Positions 18,568-26,706 of a DNA stretch of 64,000 nucleotides are shown piece after piece. The position numbers and the translations under genes are program-made. Position 1 is the stretch's first letter. Each line of letters starts with the position of its first letter. Below the pieces are notes generated by a model that was not told the origin of the DNA, ran no database searches, and was given only the letters and a program-made list of their open reading frames with translations. Origin of the DNA: JADHMP01 sp964386915 (GTDB lineage Bacteria > Bacteroidota > Bacteroidia > Flavobacteriales > Flavobacteriaceae); assembly GCA_964386915.1 (NCBI GenBank), contig CAYLUQ010000003.1, positions 62,001 through 126,000 of the forward strand, read 5' to 3'.

Positions 18568-19053
18568 ATGTATAAAATGAGAATTTCAATTTCAGCCCTA
18601 ATGTTTATAGTCTCACTATCGGCATTTTCCCAAGACTCTGCATATCAAGTTTCTTCGTATTTGACAGCAGGTGCCGAAGCACCAAATACACATTACATTG
18701 GGGAAGCTTGGCTGAATGCAATTATTCACGATGATCCAGAATTAGGTTATAATATCACAAAAGCAACCTTTAAAGCCAACTCAACCTTGGATTGGCACAA
18801 ACACGCTTCTTCACAAGTTTTAATTATTGTTGATGGAGAAGCATATTATCAGGAAAGAGGAAAAGAAGCTGTGATTTTGAAAACAGGCGATATACTCAAA
18901 TGTGAGAAAGACACGGAACATTGGCATTCTTCAAGCAAGTTGAATGATGTCACTTATTTAGCTTTATACGGCGGTGGACAACCAACTACTTGGACTGAAG
19001 TGGTGACACAAGAATACTATGATGAAGTAGCCGAAAAACTAAAAAGCAATTGA
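18568..19053 (+). CDS. Exported cupin-domain protein
   Basis: 161 aa with a signal peptide (about residues 1-21, cleavage after SAFS). The single cupin domain has motif 1 as DWHKHASSQVLIIVDGEAYY (about 73-92) and motif 2 as GDILKCEKDTEHWHSS (about 110-125), which give a 3-His/1-Glu-like metal site. An internal ATG at 18577 is an alternative start. Similar proteins are small periplasmic cupins of unknown substrate. It lies between an attC-like dyad and a CGTTAGCC sequence, so it may be a mobile cassette gene. Confidence 0.82.
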   Translation: MYKMRISISALMFIVSLSAFSQDSAYQVSSYLTAGAEAPNTHYIGEAWLNAIIHDDPELGYNITKATFKANSTLDWHKHASSQVLIIVDGEAYYQERGKEAVILKTGDILKCEKDTEHWHSSSKLNDVTYLALYGGGQPTTWTEVVTQEYYDEVAEKLKSN

Positions 19054-19068
19054 CCTTCTAAAACCAAT

Positions 19069-19076
19069 CGTTAGCC
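19069..19076. promoter_or_regulatory. Possible cassette boundary (CGTTAGCC)
   Basis: The sequence CGTTAGCC lies 15 nt after the cupin stop codon and resembles the integron core site GTTRRRY with one deviation. It could be the right edge of the cassette that begins at the dyad at 18404-18532. No full second attC-like fold follows it. Confidence 0.3.
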
Positions 19077-19182
19077 TTGCGGTGTTATGGAAGCCCACCC
19101 CGCTCTTAAAAGGAGAGATTCTTTTTGTTATGCTCAATTTTTATATCTTCGACACAAACAAATCAATTTTTAAATAATAATT

Positions 19183-19533
19183 ATGGCTAATGCAACTGCT
19201 GCCCCCAAAACCCTTGACGCCAACCTCATTCACACCGTCTTTTTTTGGTTAAAAAATCCAGACGATGCTACCGATCGAGCAGCCTTTGAAACGGCCATGG
19301 AGAAATTGCGGCAAACCAATCCCCAGGGGCTAAAAAGCCATTTGGGATGCCCTGCAGCCACCGAAGAACGAGGCGTAGTGGACAGCTCTTTTACCTATTG
19401 CTATGTGATGACCTTTGCCAGTGTAGAAGACGAAATTGCCTATCAAACCGACCCCACCCATTTAGCCTTTATAGAAGAAGCCTCTCATTTATGGGAAAAA
19501 GTGGTGGTGTATGATTCAAAATCAATCGCTTAA
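19183..19533 (+). CDS. Dabb (stress-responsive alpha/beta barrel) domain protein
   Basis: 116 aa. The conserved opening LIHTVFFWLKNPDDATDRAAFE and the closing DPTHLAFIEEASHLWEKVVVYD are typical of the dimeric ferredoxin-like Dabb fold, where the first His of HTVFFWLK is a conserved feature. Family functions vary (polyketide cyclases, stress proteins); none can be assigned here. The following glycoside-hydrolase gene starts 4 nt after its stop, so the two are probably co-transcribed. Confidence 0.88.
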   Translation: MANATAAPKTLDANLIHTVFFWLKNPDDATDRAAFETAMEKLRQTNPQGLKSHLGCPAATEERGVVDSSFTYCYVMTFASVEDEIAYQTDPTHLAFIEEASHLWEKVVVYDSKSIA

Positions 19534-19537
19534 TTAT

Positions 19538-20686
19538 ATGAAAACAATAGTTTACACCAAATTAATAGGCAGTTGCTTAACGCTGCTGCTGTTAGCACAA
19601 TGTCAATCAACCCCCAAAGCGCCACTTGCAGAACGCTGGAGTGAAGAACGCGCTTGGGCGTGGCAAGAAAAACACGGCTGGATGGCGGGCACAAACTTCA
19701 ACCCCAGCACGGCCATAAATCAATTAGAATTTTGGCAGGAGGACACTTTTGATCCCGAAACCATAGACCGAGAGTTGCAGTGGAGTGCCGAATTGGGCAT
19801 GAATTTACATAGAGTGTATTTGCACAACCTCCTTTGGGAACAAGACTCATTAGGCTTTTTAAAACGTTTAGATCACTATTTAAACTTGGCCGACAGCAAG
19901 GGTATTAAAACCCTTTTTGTGCTCTTAGACGATGTTTGGCATCCAATTCCCAAATTGGGTAAACAACCCGAACCAATTCCTTTTGTGCACAATTCGGGAT
20001 GGGTACAAGCGCCTGGAGCAGAAATTTTAGGCGACAGTTTGCGCCACGGAGAAGTTAAAAAATATATTAAAGGGGTGCTAACTCATTTTGCCAATGATGA
20101 ACGTGTGGTGGCCTGGGATCTCTACAACGAACCCGACAATGTGGCCAATCAAGAAGGTCGCGGTGAATTGGAGGTAAAAAATAAACACCTCTATTCCATG
20201 TCGTTGTTAAAGAAAGTATTCCGTTGGGCCCGAGAAGTCAATCCTTCGCAACCCCTCACCGTGGGGCCTTGGAAGGGCGATTATAAAAAATGGGGGACGC
20301 TAGACAGCCTGCCACCCATTGATCGTTTTGCCTTGTCTCATTCTGACGTAATTTCCTTTCATGCATATGATGGCAATATAGAAGACGTTAGAGGTAAAAT
20401 TGAACAACTGGAAAAATACAACCGTCCCCTACTCTGCACCGAATATTTGGCACGTGGTGGTGGCAACACCTTTCAAACCATGCTTCCTTTGTTTAAAGAA
20501 AAACAAGTGGCTGCCATCAACTGGGGATTTGTAGCCGGAAAGACCAACACGGCATTTCCGTGGGTATCTTGGACCGAAAAATTTGATTCGCTGCCAAAAG
20601 TATGGCATCACGATATTTATTTGCCCGATAAAACACCTTTTGATCCGGAAGAAATCACCTTTCTAAAAGCTACCTTAGGTCGCTAG
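19538..20686 (+). CDS. Glycoside hydrolase-like lipoprotein (GH5-type TIM barrel)
   Basis: 382 aa from the ATG at 19538; the frame is open back to 19511 inside the Dabb gene. The type II signal peptide ends at C22 (LLLAQC). A TIM barrel follows: ELGMNLHRVYLHNLLW, GIKTLFVLLDDVWHP, then the acid/base Glu in VAWDLYNEPDN and the nucleophile Glu in RPLLCTEYLARGG. The spacing and NEP motif suit clan GH-A enzymes such as cellulases or mannanases of family GH5; the substrate is not predictable. The 3' end overlaps the convergent membrane protein gene by 4 nt. Confidence 0.85.
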   Translation: MKTIVYTKLIGSCLTLLLLAQCQSTPKAPLAERWSEERAWAWQEKHGWMAGTNFNPSTAINQLEFWQEDTFDPETIDRELQWSAELGMNLHRVYLHNLLWEQDSLGFLKRLDHYLNLADSKGIKTLFVLLDDVWHPIPKLGKQPEPIPFVHNSGWVQAPGAEILGDSLRHGEVKKYIKGVLTHFANDERVVAWDLYNEPDNVANQEGRGELEVKNKHLYSMSLLKKVFRWAREVNPSQPLTVGPWKGDYKKWGTLDSLPPIDRFALSHSDVISFHAYDGNIEDVRGKIEQLEKYNRPLLCTEYLARGGGNTFQTMLPLFKEKQVAAINWGFVAGKTNTAFPWVSWTEKFDSLPKVWHHDIYLPDKTPFDPEEITFLKATLGR

Positions 20687-21330
20687 TACAATCGAAAGGT
20701 TGTGGCTTTTGCCAGTCCATATAAGGCTAGCCAATAGCTGCCCAAAACCCAAAACGACTCCCAAGGTAAGGGAGCCACAAATTTATTGTAGCCCAACAAA
20801 CTGTCAGACAGCATAAAACACAAAGCACCCACAGCCAAAAGGGCTGTGGGTTTGTTTTTATGTTTAAAATAGGCTCCTACCCCCTGCCAAACCATAAAGG
20901 CTATGGCTAGCATGTAGCCCAAAACAGGTAGTTGTAGCGTTCCTAAATGAGGATATAAGAGGACAAAAACAAGAACCGCAACGCACAATACTCCAGCCAA
21001 AACCCCTAGTGATTTAGAAAACCCAAAAGTATTGCTAAAAGTGTAGGCAAAAAGAAGGTGCGCAACTAAAAAAGCACCCAGACCAAACAAAAAGAAATGA
21101 TCCCAAAGCAAAAAAACATCGCCAACCAAACAAAAGAACAAGCCCGTTACCATACCCCTACGAAATGCTCTTGGGGCAGATGCCCATGAACTTAGGGGAA
21201 GCAATAGGAGCAGTATTGTGGTTAAGGGCTTTAGCCCCATAAACCAAATTGAGCCTTGCCATTTGCTGAAAATAGCCAAAAAAGCCACACTAAAAATCAG
21301 CAATCCATAGGTTCGTTTTATAAAATGCAT
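20683..21330 (-). CDS. YhhN/TMEM86-family membrane protein (lysoplasmalogenase-like)
   Basis: 215 aa from the ATG at 21330; a longer open frame to 21480 lacks family character. It contains about seven to eight membrane helices. The YhhN signatures GLKPLTTILLLLLPLSS (about 30-46), GLFFCLVGDVFLLW (about 66-79) and AVGALCFMLSDSLLGYNKF (about 170-188) carry the conserved Asp residues. Family members hydrolyse the vinyl-ether bond of lysoplasmalogens in animals and some bacteria; the bacterial role is uncertain. Confidence 0.88.
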   Translation of the reverse strand: MHFIKRTYGLLIFSVAFLAIFSKWQGSIWFMGLKPLTTILLLLLPLSSWASAPRAFRRGMVTGLFFCLVGDVFLLWDHFFLFGLGAFLVAHLLFAYTFSNTFGFSKSLGVLAGVLCVAVLVFVLLYPHLGTLQLPVLGYMLAIAFMVWQGVGAYFKHKNKPTALLAVGALCFMLSDSLLGYNKFVAPLPWESFWVLGSYWLALYGLAKATTFRLY

Positions 21331-21496
21331 GCCCTTTTTGGAGTTTAAGGTAATGATTTTGATATAATTATAATTCCTAAAGGTTGTTAAACTGAGCAAA
21401 TAACTGTTTTGTTTTAAAAAGATATACCAAGGATAATAGCATTGCGTCTCTTCTTTATTAAAATAATCAAAAAGACCCAAAAAGGTTAAAAAATAG

Positions 21497-21504
21497 TATA
21501 TTTG
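21497..21504 (+). promoter_or_regulatory. Candidate -7 element (TATATTTG) for the PPK2 pair
   Basis: TATATTTG fits TAnnTTTG and lies 66 nt before the ATG at 21571. The rest of 21331-21570 is AT-rich and holds no other gene. Confidence 0.4.
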
Positions 21505-21570
21505 AAAAAAGCATAGCGTTACACCCTACGCACTCCTTTGCCAAAACTCCAAAAACCTCAAATTGCCCCT

Positions 21571-22418
21571 ATGCCTTTTAGTCCCCAACACCTCCAAAAA
21601 GCCCAATCCAGAAAAGATTTAATTCAAATTGCCCAAGAAGAAAACATTCCGGTGGAAAAGCCTTGGAAAAAGTCAACTATGAAGAAGAGTTAGCACTTTT
21701 ACAATCTGAACTGGTAAACTTACAGCAATGGATAGCCGAAAAGAAAATGCGAGTGGCTGTCTTATTTGAAGGGCGAGATGCCTCTGGCAAAGGCGGTTCC
21801 ATCAAACGATTTAAAGAGCATTTAAATCCGCGAACAGCCCGGGTAGTTGCCCTCACCAAACCAACCAATGTGGAACGGGGACAATGGTATTTTAGACGCT
21901 ACATTAGAGTATTGCCTAACCCAGGAGAATTGGTCTTTTTTGACCGGAGTTGGTATAACCGTGCCGTGGTAGAACCCGTTATGGGATTTTGTACACCCGA
22001 ACAATACAGCACCTTTATGATGCAAGTGCCCGAATTTGAACATTTGCTTTATGAAGACCACCTAAAAATCATCAAATTTTGGTTTTCTATTTCAAAAGAA
22101 GAACAGAAAAAGCGCTTTGATTCCCGCCTACAAAACCCCCTCAAAGGCTGGAAATTTAGTCCCGTTGATCAAAAAGGGCAAAGTCTCTGGAAAGACTATA
22201 CACATTATAAAGAACAAATGCTGAGTAAAACCCACACCAATTTTTCCCCTTGGGTCATTGTAAAAGCCAACAATAAGAAACAAGCACGCTTAGAAAGCAT
22301 CCGCTATGTGCTCTCTCAATTTGACTATCCTGGCAAAGGAGATGCCAAAACCTGCCTGCTCCCCGATCCTAATATTGTGATGCGCTATCACAGAAGCATT
22401 GTGCAACTAGACGTTTAA
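21571..22418 (+). pseudogene. ppk2: Polyphosphate kinase 2 family protein, apparent N-terminal frameshift
   Basis: The catalytic part is intact: Walker A GRDASGKGG, lid-like LNPRTARVVAL, and Walker B VFFDRSWYNRAVVEP. It is open from 21663 (TTG) to 22418. Just upstream, the ATG at 21571 opens a different frame reading MPFSPQHLQKAQSRKDLIQ up to IPVEKPWKK, a natural PPK2 lead-in, which would join VNYEEELALLQSE if the A run after 21665 were one base longer. Thus either a one-base deletion in the genome, an assembly error, or initiation at TTG 21663 (251 aa). PPK2 enzymes phosphorylate nucleotides with polyphosphate. Confidence 0.75.
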
Positions 22419-22429
22419 ATTTTAATGCT

Positions 22430-23212
22430 ATGCCTACACCCCAATTTAGCCCAGAAGAAATGGCTTTGTTCAATTCTAAACTTGGATACTATACCCTTTT
22501 AAAACGAAAAAAATTGAATCCTCAAAAAGTATTGGAAGAATTGCATTATTACACGACACTGCGAAACTATCAAGAAGAATTGATCAAACTTCAAAATTGG
22601 GTCATAGACCGGCAAGAAAAAGTAGTGGTGGTGTTTGAAGGGCGTGATGCTGCCGGAAAAGGGGGTGCCATTAGACGGATTACCGAATATATCAATCCCC
22701 GACACTATCGGATTGTAGCGCTAAACATTCCTAGCGAAGATGAACGAAATCAATGGTTTTTTCAGCGCTATATCAATCATTTACCCAAACCTGGAGAAAT
22801 TGTATTTTTTGACCGTAGTTGGTATAATCGAGCGGTGGTGGAACCGGTAAACGGCTTTTGTACAGCAGCAGAATATGAGCGATTTATGTCCCAAGTCAAC
22901 GACTTTGAACGTATGCTCGTTGAATCTAACATTTATTATATCAAATTTTATTTTTCAATCTCTAAAGAAGAACAAGCTTCACGCTTTGCGGAAATTAAAT
23001 CCAACCCGCTTAAACGATGGAAAATAACCCCTGTAGATGAAAAGGCACAAGAACTTTGGGATGAGTATACGCGCTATAAAAAAAGAATGCATAAAGCCAC
23101 CCATACCCCAATAGCCCCTTGGATAATTATTGAAGCCAACAAAAAAACAGAAGCCCGTATAAAAGCCATTTCACATATTTTGAACGTGGTGGTGCCCTAT
23201 ACTAAAGATTAA
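22430..23212 (+). CDS. ppk2: Polyphosphate kinase 2 family protein
   Basis: 260 aa and complete. Walker A GRDAAGKGG (about 72-80), NPRHYRIVALNIPS, and Walker B VFFDRSWYNRAVVEPVNGF are all present, as in class I PPK2. It catalyses polyphosphate-dependent phosphorylation of nucleoside mono- or diphosphates, or the reverse. It is the second of a tandem pair with only 11 nt after the first copy, so probably one operon; the two are clearly similar and likely arose by duplication. Confidence 0.93.
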   Translation: MPTPQFSPEEMALFNSKLGYYTLLKRKKLNPQKVLEELHYYTTLRNYQEELIKLQNWVIDRQEKVVVVFEGRDAAGKGGAIRRITEYINPRHYRIVALNIPSEDERNQWFFQRYINHLPKPGEIVFFDRSWYNRAVVEPVNGFCTAAEYERFMSQVNDFERMLVESNIYYIKFYFSISKEEQASRFAEIKSNPLKRWKITPVDEKAQELWDEYTRYKKRMHKATHTPIAPWIIIEANKKTEARIKAISHILNVVVPYTKD

Positions 23213-23288
23213 AATATCAAAAAATATCCCTAACCTTCCCTATTTGCATCAGTATGCGTATACTTGCTGTGAAAGTTTATAGTGCCAA

Positions 23289-24728
23289 ATGAAAAAGTTT
23301 CTTTTCTTTTTATTTCTTCTAATCTTTGTTGGTTGCCAAAAAGAAGATCCCGCTCTTGAAGAAGAACAAAACAGCAAACCTGCAGAAGCTCAAACTACGA
23401 GTGCCTTGCCCTATTTTGAAATCACCACCGCTGTAGCTATAGAAAATGAGCCCAAAGTGCCGGGTTTGATGAAAATTTACAAAAAAGACAGCTTAGTTCT
23501 AGAGCACCCCATCGGCATTGAATACAGAGGGTCAACCTCTTTCCGTTTGAGCGATAAAAAATCATATGGAATAGAAACTTGGGATGAAAATGGCGAAGAT
23601 GTAAGCCTGAGTTTGTTGGGATTTCCCGAAGAAGAAGATTGGATTCTAACCGGCCACGTATTTCGTGCCAGTGAAAACAGAATTTTTGATCCCACCCTTA
23701 TGCGCCATTATGTGGGTTATGAACTCTACAGGCAAATGGGGCGCTATGCCAGTCGTTGTGAATTTGTAGAAGTGTCTGTTAACGGTAGCTATGAGGGGGT
23801 TTATGTTTTTATGGAAAAACTCAAACGCGATAAAAACAGAATTGATATTGCAAAACTCAAACCCGATGAAAACGATGCTGATAATATTGGTGGGGGCTAT
23901 CTCCTAAAAATTGATAAAACGGCCGGTGGTGATGTGGCCCCTGCGGGTGCTCCCCTCTCCTATTTTGAATCCAATTGGCAAGATGATGCCCGCTATAATG
24001 AAAACATTAGTTTTCGTTCTGCCTATGGCACCAATCAAACCGTTTTAGACTTTGTGCCTTTTCAAAGTCCCTATCATGCCCAACAACATTTGGAAACCTA
24101 TTTTTTATATGAATATCCCAAAGCCGAAGACCTATCGGAGCCCCAAAAGGCCTATATTCAAAATTATATTCACGCCTTTGAAACCGCCCTATTAGAAGAT
24201 GATTTTAGCAGCCCCGAAAGAACCTATACCAATTATATTGACCTGCCCAGCTTTGTTGACTATTTTCTCCTCAATGAATTGGTACGCAATATGGATGCTT
24301 ATCGCTTAAGTACGTATTTGCATAAAGATTTAGAGGGTAAATTACAAATGGGGCCGGTTTGGGATTTGAATATTGGCTATACTGATGATCGTATTCCGCT
24401 AGACGAGTGGATTGTTAACTACAACAACTACCAGCCTCAAGACCCGTGGCTAGTGCCCTTTTGGTGGCCTCGTTTACTCACCGATCCAATTTTTGTTAGT
24501 GCCCTAAAGGAGCGCTGGAAAAGCCTTAGAAACGGAGTGTTCACCATCGATAAAGTGACCGGACTGGTGGCTAACACGGCCTTCTATTTACAAGAAAACG
24601 GAGCTGTGCAACGCAATTACGAACGTTGGACAGGTATTGCGGTAAACTATTTTGAAGAAATTACCAGCATGAACAACTATCTAGCCTATCGACTAACTTG
24701 GATGGATGAGGCTTTAGAAAAGTTATAA
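23289..24728 (+). CDS. CotH-family protein kinase-like lipoprotein
   Basis: 479 aa. The signal peptide ends in a lipobox, VGC with C16. The CotH core is recognisable: IEYRGSTSFRLSDKKSYGIE (about 78-97), DWILTGHVFRASENRI, a YEGVYVFMEKLKRDKNRIDI segment with catalytic-type Glu and Lys, and NMDAYRLSTYLHKD followed by GPVWDLNIGYTDD. Spore CotH is an atypical secreted kinase; bacterial lipoprotein homologues occur in many Bacteroidota and their targets are unknown. It appears monocistronic. Confidence 0.88.
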   Translation: MKKFLFFLFLLIFVGCQKEDPALEEEQNSKPAEAQTTSALPYFEITTAVAIENEPKVPGLMKIYKKDSLVLEHPIGIEYRGSTSFRLSDKKSYGIETWDENGEDVSLSLLGFPEEEDWILTGHVFRASENRIFDPTLMRHYVGYELYRQMGRYASRCEFVEVSVNGSYEGVYVFMEKLKRDKNRIDIAKLKPDENDADNIGGGYLLKIDKTAGGDVAPAGAPLSYFESNWQDDARYNENISFRSAYGTNQTVLDFVPFQSPYHAQQHLETYFLYEYPKAEDLSEPQKAYIQNYIHAFETALLEDDFSSPERTYTNYIDLPSFVDYFLLNELVRNMDAYRLSTYLHKDLEGKLQMGPVWDLNIGYTDDRIPLDEWIVNYNNYQPQDPWLVPFWWPRLLTDPIFVSALKERWKSLRNGVFTIDKVTGLVANTAFYLQENGAVQRNYERWTGIAVNYFEEITSMNNYLAYRLTWMDEALEKL

Positions 24729-24809
24729 ATTTTAAAGAATATAAAGTCGATGCCTAATTTTGAAAAATCTAAACAAATGGTTTTAGCCAATTTTTTTTAG
24801 ACTCAAATC

Positions 24810-25559
24810 ATGATAAAACTCTTATTACGAAAAGCGAGATACTATTTAAAAAACATTCAGGACAAAAAACTTTTGCTCAAAATGAGACCCTCTGAAAATG
24901 ACCTGCTGTGTGAGATTAAAGAAAAAAAATTAACCTATCTCACCAAAACTAAACTTGCTAACATTCTCTATACAGTGAACGATTTAGAGCAAAATGAATG
25001 TCCTGGCCTATTTATAGAAGCAGGGTGTGCACTTGGGGGCTCCTCCATTCTTATTTGCCGATTGAAAGGATCAAAAAGAGCATTTAATGTCTATGACGTT
25101 TTTGAAATGATTCCAGCCCCCACAGAAAAAGATACGGAAGACGTTCACCAAAGATTCAAAATCATTAAAGAAGGTAAATCCAAAGGAATTAAAGGCGATT
25201 TATATTATGGCTATGAGAATGACCTTTATGCCAAAGTAGTACAAAACTTTGAAGATTTTAATATTCAATTGGAACGTGAAAAAGTGAAGCTTGTTAAGGG
25301 ATTAGTTCAAGATACTATGAAAATTAGTGAGCCCGTTGCATTTGCACATATTGATGTTGATTGGTATGAACCGGTTAAAACATGTCTTGAGCAAATTTGG
25401 CCCAATTTAATTGTTGGTGGTAGTATTATTCTTGACGATTATCACGACTGGGGCGGATGCAGAAAAGCTGTGGATGAATATTTTGAAAGGCAAGAAGGAC
25501 CATTTTCTTGGCAGGATGAATTTGGTTCTCTTAAAGTGACTCGTATTAAAAAAGCATGA
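24810..25559 (+). CDS. TylF/MycF-like class I SAM-dependent methyltransferase
   Basis: 249 aa. The SAM motif I region is FIEAGCALGGSSILICRLKG (about 70-89), followed by YDVFEMIPAPTEKD, typical of the macrocin O-methyltransferase (TylF) family. The metal/catalytic segment FAHIDVDWYEPVKTCLE and SIILDDYHDWGGCRKAVDEYF gives the conserved Asp residues. In surface-polysaccharide clusters such enzymes O-methylate sugars, but no glycosyltransferases lie next to it here. Substrate unknown. Confidence 0.85.
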   Translation: MIKLLLRKARYYLKNIQDKKLLLKMRPSENDLLCEIKEKKLTYLTKTKLANILYTVNDLEQNECPGLFIEAGCALGGSSILICRLKGSKRAFNVYDVFEMIPAPTEKDTEDVHQRFKIIKEGKSKGIKGDLYYGYENDLYAKVVQNFEDFNIQLEREKVKLVKGLVQDTMKISEPVAFAHIDVDWYEPVKTCLEQIWPNLIVGGSIILDDYHDWGGCRKAVDEYFERQEGPFSWQDEFGSLKVTRIKKA

Positions 25560-25756
25560 TTGTATTATACCCATAAACACGCAACACAAAAAGGTTTAGA
25601 ACAAGTACCCATGGTTTAGGCAATCTCTTGTAGGGATCTTCGCTTTTTAGGCTTACCCTTCTTCTGACAAACTTTCTCCCTCCTCACTAAGTTCCTCCCC
25701 TTCCGAAGCATCGTCAGATTCTTGAATTTTAAAATCTAAATCTTAAAATTAAAATT
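25560..25756. other. Gene-free stretch with an acidic-tail-like open segment on the minus strand
   Basis: No complete gene. On the minus strand, 25742 to 25653 is open between two stops and would read DLDFKIQESDDASEGEELSE and further Glu/Ser residues. It has no start codon, so it may be the C-terminal scrap of a former gene, or chance. Confidence 0.3.
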
Positions 25757-26581
25757 ATGACTTGCCTCAAATCCTACACCAGCCATTGTTTCCTTATCTT
25801 TTTGGTGATCGTATGCTCTTGTGAACTTCATGAAGAGTTAGACACTCCTACCCACACAACAAGTTTTGAAGAAAACATTCGTATCTATGACGACTTAAAA
25901 ACGTCTTATGTTGAGTTGACCCTCAAAGCCAAAAGCCAAAAACTTTTAGAAGAACAACTCCAATTGTACCAAAACATCTCCCTTGATCTTCTTGCTAAAG
26001 AGGATTTTGAAACTGTTAGGGAGGAACAGCTAAAAACCGAAAATAATAGTGTAAAACTTCAAAACAACACTAGTAACAGAGAATCAATTCCAGCACTTCC
26101 TAACAGCATTGAACCAGCCGTTACCATAGTGTTTAATAGGATTCATTTGGATGAAAAAATGAAGCAGTAAGGATATGGAATTGGCTTTAAGACAAAGGAC
26201 TCATCTATTCAAAAGGGATCTACAAATTTTTCTTCGGCAGATGGAAGTCTACCTATTTTTTTATTCTACAACCCTCTTTTTGCGTTTGAAGACACCCTTT
26301 TAGTCACCGTGAAATTTAACAGTAACGATGTGAATCATATTCTTTTTTACAGTTTTACTAGTCATCCAGGATATGCCTATATGAATGCGGCCCCAAATAG
26401 TAAGCCACCCATCAACAACGAGACTAGGAAATCAAAATCGAATATTTTCTACTTTAATAGAGGCTGGTCAAGCTTTTATGATGTAAATAAAACTTTTTCT
26501 TCTATCAGCTTTGCAATAGGAAAACTATCTCCCGAACCCTCGTTGATTTTTGGACAGTTATATTTTTATGAAAATTGGTAA
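25757..26581 (+). pseudogene. Lipoprotein gene interrupted by an in-frame TAA
   Basis: The first part (25757-26170, 137 codons) starts with a signal peptide and lipobox, VIVCSC with C22, then a Glu/Lys-rich helical region. It ends in a TAA at 26168. The same frame stays open from 26171 to a stop at 26581, another 136 codons, reading GYGIGFKTKDSSIQKGSTNF at first and then a beta-rich, aromatic-rich region ending LYFYENW. One nonsense change (for example CAA to TAA) explains both halves. I do not recognise the family. Either a pseudogene, a base error, or a truncated lipoprotein that is still made. Confidence 0.7.
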
Positions 26582-26589
26582 AAGGGTTA

Positions 26590-26609
26590 GACCTCCCTTA
26601 AAAGGGGTC
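26590..26609. terminator. Hairpin after the interrupted lipoprotein gene
   Basis: GACC-T-CCCTT and AAGGGGTC form a stem with one bulge directly downstream of the lipoprotein stop codon at 26581. There is no T-run after it, so a terminator role is uncertain. Confidence 0.3.
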
Positions 26610-26706
26610 ATTATCGGCCTAAAAAAGAGGATTTTAGCTAGCTAGAAAACATATAACCCCTCAGAAATTAATACCTGCTGCGTGACTTCAAAAAAGCCTC
26701 AGTGCC

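Noticed and set aside
25653..25742. Open minus-strand acidic stretch (DLDFKIQESDDASEGEELSE...)
   Set aside because: Lies between two stops with no start codon; could be a gene scrap but cannot be supported as a coding region.
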